This document shows positions 24,231 to 38,800 of a stretch of 64,000 nt of DNA, piece after piece. The notes beneath the pieces are model-generated. The model did not search any database. It was not told where the DNA came from and was given only the letters and a program-made list of their open reading frames with translations. The stretch spans positions 4,774,001-4,838,000 of the forward strand of contig NC_085881.1 in assembly GCF_035222275.1 (NCBI RefSeq), in the 5' to 3' direction. The first letter of the stretch is position 1, and every line of letters starts with the position of its first letter. The DNA comes from Podospora bellae-mahoneyi (lineage: Eukaryota > Ascomycota > Sordariomycetes > Sordariales > Podosporaceae). The position numbers and the translations under genes were made by a program.

Positions 24231-26693
24231 TTTGCCGCAGTGTTTCTTCTTCAGTCCTACAACGAGCGCACTTGCAAAACTCCCTCTCCTGCTAGACAAT
24301 TCCTCCCTTCTTTTGCCTCTTATTTTTTGTTCCCACTGTTTCAATTCCTTCTAGAACTGTTTTTCTTTCGAATCGGCGCGAGTCGCTCGTGGGCCACGGC
24401 TCACCGAATGCCTGGGGTGGAGAATTGGACTCGGGTTTCCACGGGTCTGGGAAGTACCGGTAAGGGCACCCCTTCGAAAGGATCAAGTTTGCCACTGGCA
24501 CAACTTTGACCAAAAGGTAAAGCTTGAGTGTACCGAAGGAGCGGTAAAGGGATGAACTTCTTGTTCTGAAAGAAGGTGAGAGAGTCGGTCAATCTATCGA
24601 CCGAATTGCTGACGATGTCCGTCTGATCCGTTCTATCCGCGGTATTATAATCGCCCCGAAGTCTTGATCTGTATGTGAAATGGTGGGGATTTGGTGGAGG
24701 GGTACTTTGATGTTGGTCCCTTGAATACGACGTCCGTTCTCGCAGGTGTGTAAGAAGAGACAGGTGTGTAAGAAGAGACAGGTGTGTAAGGAGACAGGTG
24801 TGTAAGAAGAGCCAGGTGCTGTGTAGACCAAGAACGGAAGAGAAAAGGTCAAGGTGGGAGAAAAGAAAAATTATTAGTTAGAGGGAGGAGGGCATGGTTA
24901 TGACGGGGCAACGCAAAGCCTCAGTAGGTATTTGTGATCCTATCATTCCCGGGGCCCTATTTTCCTTCCAAAAATGGAGCCGTTTGATGTCAAGGGACAA
25001 CCTAACGAGTTCGTTCTTGGGTTGGATCCCGAGGGGAGGCAAAGTGTAGCGATCTTCAGGGTTTGGTATCCCTCCAAGATCGGGAACTTACCCTGATGGG
25101 CAAACGAACCAGGGAAATCAGATCAAAAATACCCCAGCAGCGCTAGCCGCAGTTCTCTCTGCCTTTGTGCGGCAGGTGTGTGTGGTAGCGGCCCATTATC
25201 AGATGCATGGAGATGGATTCAGGTGGGTGGATTGGGGGGGAGGGGATGGATGCTTGGATACCCACTGCCACGGTTGAGATAAATTGCTTCCTTCAAGGCT
25301 TTTGCTGCTGATGAATCAACGGACGTGGTGGGATGGCGGGGCTCTCCAACCTAGGTTGATTTGGCCCGCGTCTGCACGCGTGTTTAGCATATGTTTTCTA
25401 CGGGTGGCGTGCATGGGGGTCCTCTTTGGCAAGTGGTTGCGCGAGCTTGCGTGATTTGCCCAAGCCATCCTATACATTCTTTTTATTCTCTTGTTCTCTA
25501 TAACTGACCTCGTTATGTGTGCCGCCCATCCGTATTTCACCGCCAGACTTCCTGGCCTTCTCTTTTGGGCATTTATTCTGTAACCTGGTGGATGCTGCCG
25601 AGGCGTCCTATCTATAAGATCAGGGTTAGATAAGGCAAGGGGATTTTGCCGAGCGGTCGGCGCGGGGAATAGCCCCGAATGATGTCGGTGGCAGCCTGTT
25701 CCGTTTTCTGAACCCTTTTCTCTCCGGGCTCCGATCGTTCGGCCCCTTTCTCCCTAACGCCGAGATCTGTTCCGGTTGACTGGATCGGTTGGAATTTGCT
25801 CTGATCTGAGGCACTGGGGATCTTACCATCAATCACGTTGATGGCCCTGACGCAACCATCTGCTGCCTGTCCTCCATCGATATGCTCTACTAGGTACGGT
25901 GACGCTCAAGATCTTGGTTTTGGAAGTTTGCACTTTACAGCCAGACGAATGGAAGAAACCTGGACCGTTGAACTTTGGCGTTGCAACGGCTGCCCTGCCC
26001 AGACCAGTCCCAGACTGCCGGCCCGGCTCCGATGGTTAGTCGTGTCAATCGGAGAATGGAAATTAAAAGTGACAATCCACTCTATGCTGTAGGCCACAAG
26101 ACAGCTTAGCGGCTCTTGCGTCATATTGCAAATGCGGAAGAAGGAGGGGATACAACGGATGATCTGGTTTTTGAATTGCCTCTTTGTTCCAGCAAAACGT
26201 ATGCTGCTCTTGGTGCAACTAGGCAGTTTGATCCATACCTACTACCATATATATAAGGTATGCAAGTATTGTCCGGAGACATTCTTATTGGACACGACCA
26301 GCATACTGTCCATAGCATGGTGTTATTGAAGTAAAAGATTCTTAGCATCTACTATCCGTATGAACATACACTCAAGCAACCCTTTTGATACTCTTCTTCA
26401 TGGCTTAGCGATGCCAAGTCCACAATGAAAGCAACAGTTGCGTCCCGTCGTGCCCTTGCACCTTGAACCCTAACCCATGACATTGCTATCCCTTATCGCA
26501 GCTTATCAGTTTGCCGCTGACCTTGTCGTTGTCGCGGGGTAGTATTTTTGGAACCTCCTTGATAGACCTCAACAATATCTTTCCACCAATATCTTCCTTC
26601 CCCCTGAGCATTTCCATATAGGTCTCTAGCCTAGCCACTCATTTGGTAGTTTCGTGTATCTCTCCATCGGTTATCGTCATCGCTATTGCAAAC
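24231..26693. other. Intergenic region, SIS-domain gene to LMW-PTP
   Basis: A 2.5 kb divergent spacer with a four-copy minisatellite at 24743-24812. No open frame has recognisable features. Promoters of both flanking genes must lie at its ends. Confidence 0.55.
24743..24812. repeat. Minisatellite, about 18 bp x 4
   Basis: Four near-identical head-to-tail copies of CAGGTGTGTAAGAAGAGA, the third shortened by two bases. It is non-coding and upstream of the SIS-domain gene. Confidence 0.9.
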
Positions 26694-27316
26694 ATGGCTG
26701 AGAAGATTTCGGTCCTTTTCGTTTGCCTGGGCAACATCTGTAGATCGACCATGGCTGAAGGCGTCTTCCAAGCCATGGCAAAGAAGGAGCCGTACAAGGA
26801 CCTGGTTGCCGATATTGATTCTTGCGGAACGGGTATGTCTCTCTCGATGATGTCGCCCTCTGTGTCGTCTCCAGCAACCCTAACCACACTATCTTTCTTT
26901 GACCAGGTGGGTACCACATTGGTGAAGGACCAGATGACCGCACCATGTCCACCCTCGAATCTCATGGTATCACTGACTATGTGCATGCGGCACGCAAGGT
27001 AAGGCTCGGTCTATCGATCGGCGGGCTCGGGCATCGTTTCTAATCGCTGTTGAAGGTGAATGCGTCTGATTTCGACAAGTTTGATTACATCTTCGCCATG
27101 GACCGTGCCAACCTCTCCGACCTCCAACGTATCCAGCAACGCAAATCGAACAGCAAGGCCAAAGTGATGCTTTTCGGAGAGTACTCGGGAACCGGCAAGG
27201 CCGAGGTGATCAGTGACCCCTACTATGGTGGGCAGCAGGGTTTCGAGAAGGCGTATGAACAGGCGACCCGTTTCTCGACCAATTTCCTCAAGGAAGTCTT
27301 CCCTGACGTTAACTAA
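26694..27316 (+). CDS. Low-molecular-weight protein tyrosine phosphatase
   Basis: Three exons (26694-26832, 26907-26998, 27056-27316) with introns of 74 and 57 nt give 163 aa. The P-loop CLGNICRS lies at residues 11-18, with Cys11 as nucleophile and Arg17 binding phosphate. The general-acid motif DPYYGG begins at Asp131. Other family marks are DSCGTGGYHIGE, DDRTMSTLESHGI and KFDYIFAMDRAN. The length is normal for the family (yeast Ltp1, fission yeast Stp1, bovine BPTP). It hydrolyses phosphotyrosine and small aryl phosphates in the cytosol; the in vivo target is not predictable. No defect was seen. Confidence 0.96.
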
Positions 27317-29029
27317 GCCCTAGCTTTGATCGGTTCTTTGCTGTCGAGCCAAGTGTCGTGGTGTCGTGTTTTCGCCCATGGATAGACAAATGATACCATT
27401 TCTGGATTGATTGCTTATTGACGTTGTGTCCTCCTCGTCTCAACCCCATGCGCTACCACGCTGCAACTTCCATCCCTGTTCCTGCATTCACTTCACGCAC
27501 CGGTGTGCTCGTCATGTCGGTCCTGGAAAATCGATACTTCGGATGGGGGGCTGAAGGTCCTGCTAGTCTTGCCCTTCCAGTGATTTGCAGAGCAGGGCAA
27601 CAGGTCTACTTATACATATTCTGATCCATTCTCGCACGCTTCAAGATTCAAAAGGATGTCTTGCTGATCGCCTCATTATCTCGTAATATGACCAGACAAA
27701 GCTTGAAGCGAGGTCTTCGGGAATCGCCTTCAACTCTTCGGCACTGCATTAATCCGGAATGGTGCCATCTGGCACCCTACACCATGCCATTTTGAGAGGT
27801 GCGTCAGCCCTACGACCAATTTCAGTGGCCCACGACCGGCAGGCCGCCCGGCAGAGTGGTTCTGGATGAGACCAACCCCTGGGAAACGTTGGAAGGATTC
27901 AAATGGGAAGCATACTACCTCGGTAGTTGTCCACTGTGAAGAGATCAAGCTCAGCAGCAGCAGCGTCGTTGACGCAGCTCGGTCGGGTTGAAAGAGGTGG
28001 TGATCTTCCCAACAGATAGTACGCCGTACCCCTCTCGGCCGGATTAGTCTGAGCACTGCTATTCGGCGAGGACCGACGATACGAGCAAACCAACAAGGCT
28101 TGGAGCTGTCGGTTTGGACCAGTTGCGAAGAACCCTAGACACCACCGTCATTTCATGATGTCGACGAAGAAGAAGCAGGCAACCTTGAGCGCTTCAGGCG
28201 GCTTTTGAAACCCCATTTCTTCGTCTCCCTCTACCCACTTCGTTCTGACAAACAGACCCATTTTGGATGAGAACTTCTTCTGCTTGGATTCATGCGAGAG
28301 GCGAGGTTTCTCGCGCGCGCGTACTGAAGCACACTGCAAGTCAGCTTGATTAGCGCCTGGACTTCCTGACAGGGGCTGCTCAAAGTATGTATCTCTCCAC
28401 AGCACTTTGGCTGGAGAGTGACATGCCCAGTGTGTCAGTGTCTGGAAAGCAGCGGCCGCCGACGGGTGATTGTGGGGATTCGAAGCCCCAGAACCCCGCC
28501 GGCCCCCATTTTTGTGCTTTTCACCAAGCATTCCTTGTCATTTGTCACGCCAACCGGCAGCCGAGCTTGCAAGCCAGGGTCGCATCTCAGCCCCTCCATC
28601 TGCGGCGCTGCCTTGCATTACTCCTTTCTCCATCAAAGGACGGTTGCGGACGCCTTAAATACCAGACTCACATCGGGCTTCGAAGCCAGACGTTTCTGGG
28701 CTGCCTCCTCCTTCTACCCTTCTACTCCCTCCTCCACTCTTGGTCCCTTGGATCCCTCTGCCCCGCTACCTACCTGACCTCCCCGGTTCGGCCCCTTTCC
28801 GTCGCAAACTGTCGTTCCTCAGCTCGAAACTTGCTCTCCCACTGCTTCCTTCCCATCCCGTCCCACACTCGGCCTCCCGTCTTTTGTGTGTTGCCTGACT
28901 GGCTTTGTCCGTGCCTATCGATAGCTGCTTACCTGCCCCTCCTTTTTTTTGGGTCCCTCCCCGCATCGTTGAGCTCCATCGCCTTTCCCGCCAGCATTTC
29001 CCCAGACCGTTCAGGCATAAATATCCATC
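27317..29029. other. Intergenic region and 5' leader of the MAP kinase
   Basis: A 1.7 kb same-strand spacer. The last several hundred bases before 29030 are pyrimidine-rich (CTCC/TTCC), typical of long 5' leaders of fungal regulatory genes. Short open frames here are not conserved-looking; some could be upstream ORFs. No gene was supported. Confidence 0.5.
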
Positions 29030-30564
<1,535 letters not shown>

Positions 30565-30978
30565 GAGGCTGTCTCTGATGTTTTAAGCACCGAGGGCGAG
30601 GATTGGGTGGTTATACCGCCCTTTGATCTTGCCAATGATGGTGGCCCGTGGGTGGCACTGCATCCGACTGATATGGTAACGGACATACATGAAAGGACAC
30701 TGGAGTCGAAAGACATGCCGACCTTTCATTATGATGGAACGAGGATACAGGCCCCTGCTAAGCACAAGGCAGAGCTCCCTGTCCCTGACCACCTGGTACG
30801 AGAGAGGGCGTGGGAAAAGGAGAAGTGGAGGGCCTATAAGCAGCATCGCAAGGCTGTTGAAACGCTCATGATCAAATGTGGGTGCAGAAAAGCGCAAGGG
30901 TGTCATCATTTGGAAGCAGCGGTCAGATCTTATACTCGGTATGAGAAGGTGAGCTACCGTGGTGGCTCTACTCGATAA
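30565..30978 (+). other. In-frame 137-codon open extension after the MAP kinase stop
   Basis: The frame of the kinase stays open for 137 codons after its TAG and ends with TAA at 30976-30978. The translation is hydrophilic and protein-like, with for example RERAWEKEKWRAYKQHRKAV. An internal ATG at 30673 would give 101 aa. No domain was recognised, and no splice pair that would skip the TAG while keeping frame was found. It may simply be 3' UTR, a small separate gene, or a read-through or alternatively spliced tail. Confidence 0.25.
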
Positions 30979-32079
30979 CTCTGTCCAAGGAAGCGGACAT
31001 GTTTATCTCGACAAGCTAAGCGATTCATGTGATAGCGCGGATTCTTTGTTTTAGTTATCTTTTTGTTTTGATCGCCGTATGTTGGATGGAAGACGGAAGA
31101 GGGGGGGGGGGTTCTTGAATACCTACAGAACAAGACAAGACCAGCGAGCGAGCTGGAGTTATAGTTTCTCATTTTAAAATGAAGAGGGTTTAATAAAGCA
31201 CTAACGAGGGTTGACTGATGAGAATGTGTGCCCTGCCTCGAGACAAAAGTCTTGTGTGGCCATTGGGAACCTGAACAATGTTGTCGGGATGAAGCAGTCG
31301 TCATCGTCTAACATCTGGACCGTCTACAAGCAAACAAAACCAGATTTGTGCGAGGTAGCACATTGTCACGACTCCCATCCATTTCAGTAACATATCAACA
31401 CGCAAACATCAAATCACAGAAGCACCAAGTCATGGTAGTAAAATCCCCAAAGAGCCTGAATTAAATATTCGACCTTGCCTTTTTGTCTTGAACAGCAAGG
31501 TCTTTTCCATCTCTATATATAGTACCCTAACCATCCTCCCCTTCAGTCATCGCCTGTCCGCCCACCGAATAAATCACCCAAGAAAAGAGGAACCAAAACC
31601 ATCCATTTTGCAAAGGGTATACCCATGAGAAAGAAAAAACAACCGCCCGGAAATATTGTTGAAAAATGTGTAATATGCAAAGTATTAAATGAGTGAATGA
31701 GAACTTGCAAAGTGTGGTGGTGGTGTTGGTGATAGTGGTGTATGTGAGATGAGATAAGGTATATGTATCGTCACGGCGCTGGTAGTTTGTATTTGTGATG
31801 TTGTTTTGTGAGTGTGTATGTATGGTGGTGTGGTAGGACTGGTTAGATAGGTATTTTTGGGAGAGCGGCACGGGTTGAGGTATGGTCGTTGGGGAGAGAA
31901 CCAACCAACACACCCAAACCGGGAGAAAATACGGCAAAGGATGGAAGCTCACTCGGCTTCCATCCATCCCGTCTAACCCACGCTCCTTCTCCCCCCACCA
32001 CCAAGATCCAAATCCGGGCGGTTCAGATCCTTCCAAGATGTCCAATTTCATTCGACACACGGAATTATCGAGAAACAGC
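30979..32079. other. Convergent intergenic region
   Basis: The 3' flanks of the MAP kinase (+) and the DUF3455 gene (-), with a G-run near 31104 and TGGTGG/TGATAG-rich low complexity at about 31715-31840. Open frames here overlap the downstream gene in other frames and are not called. Confidence 0.5.
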
Positions 32080-32870
32080 TTAGAAGAACCAGTAAAAGGT
32101 GGTGTAAGGAACGCTGTGCACACCGACACCAGCAACATCGCACTTTTGCCCCACGCCACCGGCTGTGATGACACGGTAAACCTGGGTGATCCCACTCGAG
32201 AGGCCCTTCCCGCTGTCTCCAAGCTGGAGCCAGGCCACGGCCCCAGTCTTGAGAGGGCCCTTGTCAGCGTTGGCAGGGGCATCCACATTATCCAACTTTG
32301 TCACACTGGCCTTGAGCCCGACCCGGTTGAGGTCGAACATCGGGGTGCTGCTGATGTCGAAGTAGTGATGGCCAAGATACTCGGCGATGGGAAAACCGAG
32401 CAGTTTCAGGTCCTCCTCCTTGGGGAATGGCGCTGTGGCATGAGCACCATACTTGGTTCCCGCGAGCTTGTTGAGAGTCAGAGGCTTGAGGAGAAGCGCA
32501 GAGGGGATCCTATCCCAGAGTGCTTTGGCAATGCCGGTCTTTGGCGTTCCTGGGGCGTACTTTGTCACGTCGTAGAGAATAGCAACGGCACCATCGGCCT
32601 TAGGGGCAGAGGTGGTGTCGACGCATGTGTAATTTTGGATACCATGGCCGACGGCAATCTTCTTGAGGGTGAAACTCGGTGGTGGTGAGGGGAGTTCTCG
32701 GGCACCTGTCTCTAGTTAGCCTCCCGGATCCCTTTCTCTGTCATTTCGATCCAGGTTCTGTGGTACTTACCTCCAGTCTTGGGAAGAGTTGGTACAAATG
32801 TCGGTTGGCATGGGGCAGCATATGCTACTGTGGCCATCGCGGCAAGAAGTATCGACTTGACTGACACCAT
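32080..32870 (-). CDS. Secreted DUF3455 family protein
   Basis: Two exons (32870-32771 and 32705-32080) with a 65-nt intron give 241 aa. The first about 19 residues are a signal peptide (VSVKSILLAAMATVAYA then AP). The body carries features I associate with DUF3455: KKIAVGHGIQNYTCVD, ADGAVAILYDVTKYAP, HYFDISSTPMFDLN, AVAWLQLGDSGKG, and the end GVHSVPYTTFYWFF. Fungal members are often mislabelled malate dehydrogenase in databases; no dehydrogenase fold is visible here. The function is unknown. It is an extracellular protein common in ascomycetes, usually with a conserved Cys near the end (here QKCDVAG). Confidence 0.85.
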
Positions 32871-35800
32871 TTTGTCTGTGGATATGAAACTAGGGCTTTG
32901 ATGCTTCCGGAGCAGAATATGTCGTTGAAATGAATCGAGTCCAGTAAGACAGAAAAGTATTAGACGATTGAACCGGACCGGGAAAAGAAACAGAAAAGGA
33001 GATGGGAAAGAGATGATGATTGTGGTGTTGTCCAAGAGGCGGGATACGAAGCTCTTTTATCTTTTCCTCTGGCTGAATATCGGAAACTCCTCCACAAGGC
33101 TGTTCGGTGCTGAGTCGAAGGGGGACTTTGGATGCTGTGCTGACCCGAAAGGCACGGTCGAGGCAGGGAAGGTGAGGTTGGTAGAGAGCCAGGGTAGCAG
33201 TCAAGCAGGAGGAAGGCGTGGGATAAAGAGAAAAAGAGGTCAGAGAGTTTCTGCAGGGCTGGTTTGTGTTTTGTACCTACCTCATCCATGGGGGAACTCC
33301 TGCCTCCTCCCCCCATCCCCCATCCATCCATCGCTTGTACGGCAAGTCCCATGTAGGAAAGTCACCCACCTGCCTAGGACAAGAGAGAAACAGAAGGGAA
33401 AGAGCGTGCAGTGTAGGACAGGGATGCGGGAAAGTACAGGCGGCACGGAGGTACGTACCGGGCGCCATCTTTGGTATCTCAGTCGGCTGGGAAGGTAGGA
33501 ACGAGTGCCCCGTCGGCAAGGGTGTGGAAGCTTGTGCGGCGGCAGGCGGCGTCCCACCGTTTATTAAGGTACCAACCTCGACAGGGGCCAGTCGTGCACG
33601 AAATGGTGTCGTCCTTTTTGAGATCAATACTGCAACCTACGGAGAAAGGCCTACTACCTAGGTAAGGTAACTCGCGGCTTGGATATTTTGTCCATTCGGC
33701 CTGCCATTGTTGCCGCTTTGACTTCCTAAGCTTCCCCAGACTCTTCAACCGCCCGAGTACCTTGTATTGATTAACAGACTCTGATAAAGAAGGCGGGGCA
33801 ATTTCCATCTCCCGCCAGACTGTTATGGTACAGGCGCTTGGCCTTGACAACGGGCCTCATTCAGCAGAAGCTGGTTTGGACGCCCGTTGCAGGTGAGATG
33901 AGTGGTCTGGGGACATGTCAGGCGGCAGCAAGCCTCTAAAATGTCAACGGAGGTTCAAGCAAAAACCTGATGACAGCCGCGCCATTGATACCACCCGGGA
34001 GAATCATTCTCTCCCGGCCGAAAGGCTTGATGATCATGGCCAATCCATATCTTTTTCGTGGACGTGGCTACCGAGACATACATAAGTCCATGATGCCTGA
34101 CGAGTGAAGAAGTGGGAGTGAGAGTGCGACTGCGGGATTGCACAAGCGACCCGACCATCGAAAGCTGCGCGGCTAACTCGTTGGCTTGGCTCTTGGCAAC
34201 GACGTGGTTTAACCTTGTATGGCATGGTCGAATCGTCTTCCCGCTGTAACCCTGCCACCTGCCCAGATCGATCATCATCCAACACGACATCCTACAACCA
34301 AAGAAAGGCTCACCCTAACCCTGAGCTTATGGGTAGCCGGAGAAAGCTCTCTTGATATTCATGAATGAGGTGTGCCTTGGGGAGGCTTGAGGAGTTGGTC
34401 ACTTGCGTTGGTGAGACAGAACTGATCTGTGTACTGGGGATGTGGTCCTTGCTGCTGGTCCGTGCTGCTGACAGGAGGAGTTAGCTTTGAGCTTGTTCAG
34501 ATCATCACCAAAGAAACCATCTCATGTCACCCCTCACTTCCAGATTTCTGTTTTCGTCTTCGTGCTGCATCAGAGCCCAAGACACTCGCCGGTTTCTGAA
34601 ACATTCTCACCAGCACACTGGGGAGGCATATTCTGTGTCACTGTCTCAAAGATATGATCTTCCCCTTCGGCAACGCACCCCGCAGACTTGCAGCTGCACG
34701 ATGGCACGGCCCCACGCCCCGCTTGCGAAACAACAGCCTCGACCAGGTTTGCATCTTCTGAATTCCACGAGTATTCTTCCGCCGATCCGATCTGTGACTG
34801 GTCTTCGTCGTGTTTTCTAGGGCTTCGGGTTCTGCTCTTGAGATCTCATTCAGAAAACAAGAAACTAATCCCAATTTTAGGACGGAAGCCGGAACGGACA
34901 TGCTCAAATCTGATCTCACGCACCGAAATGCATCTCAGAGGATGTCGTCTGACGCACCCTCTCATGGCTGACCACTGAATAACTAATCGTATACACACAC
35001 ACGGCTTTGGGGCTCACCAACAGCCTGCAAGTAGCTAGACCATCGGCAGAGCTTAACAATCTGGTTGTCAAAATCCCCCGGGGCCGTGGGGTAGTTGCGG
35101 CGTGAGTTTCTTCGTGAGGGGCGGCGCAGGGCGACCACCTCGAGAAGCAAGCAACCCCTTTCTCCGACCAACTGGGACCCTGCGTCTGCAGCTAGGGGAG
35201 CTGCAACAGTGGCACAGGATGTCCATACGGACACCACAAAACCGCACAAGGCTCGACAGCTTTATCATCAGCCGCAAACATATGATTGTCAATTCTAAAT
35301 TCAAGAGTGCTATCGCACGCAGCAGAGACTCCCGACACCGTGGAAAAGAAGCCATGGCCAGAAGCAATGCTATCGATACAAAGTTCTGTCTTTGTGCCTC
35401 TCTCCAACTCACCGGGGGTTGTATCTCGCGTTTTGAAGCCACAACTCTCAAAGTCAATTTCTCGCCATATCCAACCTCGGATCCTCAACACCCTCTTTTT
35501 ACACAGACTCTGTCGGTAATATTTTGCATGTCCGCAGAGATGTTTCCTTCTGCACGTGAGCGATTTTGTTTCGTTTCAAGTCTGTGAGTAAAGTTTCTTG
35601 TTTCAATCTCCTGATTGTTTACGCACTGACATCAAGGGGTAAAGTCGCCGACGGATCACTCTTGATAAACCCCCCGCTGCGTTTAGAACTTCGAGCTGGG
35701 GGCGCAGTTTAACATCCAGAAGACATCATTGTTGGCTCGCCTGCAAACACGAGTTCTCTGAAACAGCTCTCTGCGATGTGCCTACCACCTGCTCCTTAGC

Positions 35801-38800
35801 TCAACATGCTTCTTCATCCATCGCAGGAAAGCCCGAGTAACTTCCAGCCCTTCACCGAGAGGCCGCACTCACATTGATGAATAACCAGTTCTCGGTTACA
35901 AGTGCACTGACCTCTCGTTTCAATTCTTCAGAGGGGAAGAGAATACAGTACTGTGCCGCAACCCCACGGTGCGGCTTTCCAGAACAGGCTTCTCACTCGC
36001 CTCTTGGATGTCTGCATGTGGTCATGGCCATTTTCTCGGACTTCGACCAGCCATTCTCCTATTCGCTAGCTGGTTGCGAGGATCCAGCACATACAGGCAC
36101 CGCTCAGATGCTCGCCGTCACTCTCCTTGTAGGATTCCTACAAAAGTGGTGCAACCAGATGCCAGCCGACTGACTAATCGCTACACCACCACAACACACG
36201 CAGATGAACTTGCTTATATCGCTTACAATCGAAAAACATTTACAAATACTACCGCAGTGCAGATGCCAATGCGATCAGTCAATATTCCAAGCATTGCAGG
36301 ATTACACAACTTTAGCTAGTGGCGCAAGTCTGACCAATGGCGGAGATATTGGCTGCATTGCGGGCGCTTAGAAGCGCGGTCAACTGCAGTAGTCGTCCGA
36401 TTTCTGTTGGCACCAACCCATCGCCAAAACGGGGAGCTTTGCCGCAGAACCGCGATATCAATTCTTGATGGGGCAAACTGGGCATCTCTGCTTCTTCTGC
36501 CCTTCCATCGTAGGCGTCCAAGTTGCTCCAGGGATCGCTTCCTGCATGTGACAATGTTTCTTTGCAGCTACGGATCCTTCGCATCCGGCGGTGAGGGTGA
36601 CCAGTTTCTTTTTTCTTGGTGACACTTTACACCTCACTGCTTCGCAAGTTGAGGAATCGATAGCCAACATGTATTACAGCGGCAGAGGAGACTCTTAATT
36701 GGTCTGTTGGCGCGGTGCCTCGTCTATCGTGTTTTTGAGGAGAGGATTAGCCGACCCGCGCGCCGGCCCGCCCTCTTCCTTTTCTTTATCTCCCTGTCGA
36801 TATTGAAGGTTCTATGCAGATATGCTGTGAGGAGCTCTCCCCATTGGGGCCTGTATCTGTGTTGCTCACCATGAGCCCGGTGTTGATGCTCACATGACAT
36901 TGAGCTCCTGCATCCTGGATGGCACTGGGTGAACTTTTGGTTTGGTGGGTGTTGGGCCCGATGCAGTTTGCCTACCTACTGATAATAGGAGCTATTGGTG
37001 GCCACGTCACTGATATGCGGCTTGCCCTACCTATATTCCAGACTCTTTGCCTTGGAGGCAGTGCAGAACAGAAGAAAACCATCCTCTTCACTGTCTCTTG
37101 ATCTCTGTAGAAGTGGCCGTGTGAATCGCAATAGCCAGAAACTGATCCCACGACTACGGAGCCGAAACAAGCAGTAACCCTTACAGCTGGATGCGGGTAG
37201 CTTGATAGGTAGTTTTTGGGGTCATTGATCCTGCCGTTCGTAGCACAAGACGCGCCTGAGGCTTGAGGGAAGGATCAAGTAGCGGTTGTATCAGATACTT
37301 GTGATACTTGAAGCCGGGGGCATGGGGGAAACGGTGGGTCGACGGTGGATGTTCAGGCATCCTTATTGATAGCCCAGCATGTGTCTGCCATTGTTTATTG
37401 TGAGGAGGCACAGTACATCATGTCTCGTGCTTTGCAATGTAAGTATTTAGCGTTCATGGGATCTGGTAGATGTGGGTGTGGGTGGCTGCGAGGGAGACAC
37501 CTCTTTGGAGATTCTTCATCGCCGCTGTGGGTTGGAGGGTGGCAGCAAGTTCTGGATGAGACTAGATTCTCTCAGCTGGGTCCAGAAGAGTGAAAGCGTT
37601 CGAAGGAGGGAGTTAACATCTAGTAGCCCCCCCTCAACGGGCAGGCAGCTCTCAGATAAGACCTCTTTAACATTGCGGGAATACTCAGTCGTCCATTCTG
37701 GTGGCCGCTGTAAACAGGGCTGTGCCAGCTACGAGCTTTATCCAAGGCAGCAAGCCTTCTCGTCCAACGTAGCTTCAACATCCTCCTCAAGGCTGGATTG
37801 TTGTCCTTGACAACCAACCAGCCATACAGATAGCCGCCTAGACGCGCCTACATGTTGGAGAACCAAGGCAAGGGATGGTCGATCGTGTGGCTAGGCGCCC
37901 CAACAGCATCATTCACATCGACATCCGATGGCTAGCTGGTGTATGGTGCGTTGGCGTGTGCTGATGAGCGCGGGGGTCCTGCAGATTTGATCCTTAAACC
38001 ATGTTCTGGGGTGGATGAGAAAGGCTATCAAGTTCTGGGGAGAGATCGTCATGCTTGGTCCCTCTGGCAGACACACAGATGATCACGGCCTGCAATAGGT
38101 ATGCTCCCTCATAGGATATCGGTACCTGGGGGGATTCTTTGTTGGCCGACTTTTACTCATGTGAGATGCAGTTCGCGACATGCGGCACGCGGCAAAGTCG
38201 AGGCCGGTTGATAGGGCTGTTATTTACTCGAACATCATTTGTCTATCTCAAAAGATTGAGAGTCTCTTATCAAGATGCTCTGACCTTGCGTGATGTATCT
38301 TGGCTTTCATGTCATGTGCCTGCTGTTCTCGTAACCCGATGCAGCACGAGAGAGAACTCCAAAGGTATTTCGCTAGCAACAGTGGGAGAATTTTAGGTGG
38401 ACGAACACCACAAGTAGTTGACTCTCTGTTTACAGCAAGACTTGCATGTGTTTACGTTGAAGTTGTTGCGCCAAATCCCGTGGTTGTTCACATGGTGTCC
38501 TACATGTGGCCCTCCATGTACACATCGCTATTCTTCGTGACCAACTACACCCCCATGCCCAAAGCTTGGCGGGGAGATTTGAGAACCCCGGACTTGAAAT
38601 GTCTCTTGTATTCCCTAGGCTGACTATGGAGAAGTGGTGAGCTATGCGCAGGCAGGTGAGGCACCCGCGGGGGCGTTGCCCAGTGATCCGTCTGAACAGA
38701 TTACCACAGCGAAAAGCTTACCTAAGTTAGAGGCTTCAGGCCATGCGTCAAGAGGTTTTGAGTCTAGGACTGTAAGGCAGTGGCCATTACCCAACACCAC

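Noticed and set aside
28465-28500. T-arm-like hairpin GGGGATTCGAAGCCCC
   Set aside because: The rest of a tRNA (acceptor, D and anticodon arms) is absent; it is probably chance in the MAP kinase upstream region.
31527-32288. 253-codon open frame on the minus strand and an overlapping 268-codon frame on the plus strand (31882-32688)
   Set aside because: Both overlap the well-supported DUF3455 gene or its 3' flank, are low in complexity (Thr/Asn runs from TGGTGG repeats) and show no domain.
35102-35587. 161-codon open frame in the gene-free tract, with others nearby
   Set aside because: No domain, no splice support, and equally long frames on the other strand.
36130-36190. tRNA-like stretch around GCTACACCACC
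   Set aside because: No B-box TTCGANTC in the right place on either strand and no complete cloverleaf could be drawn.
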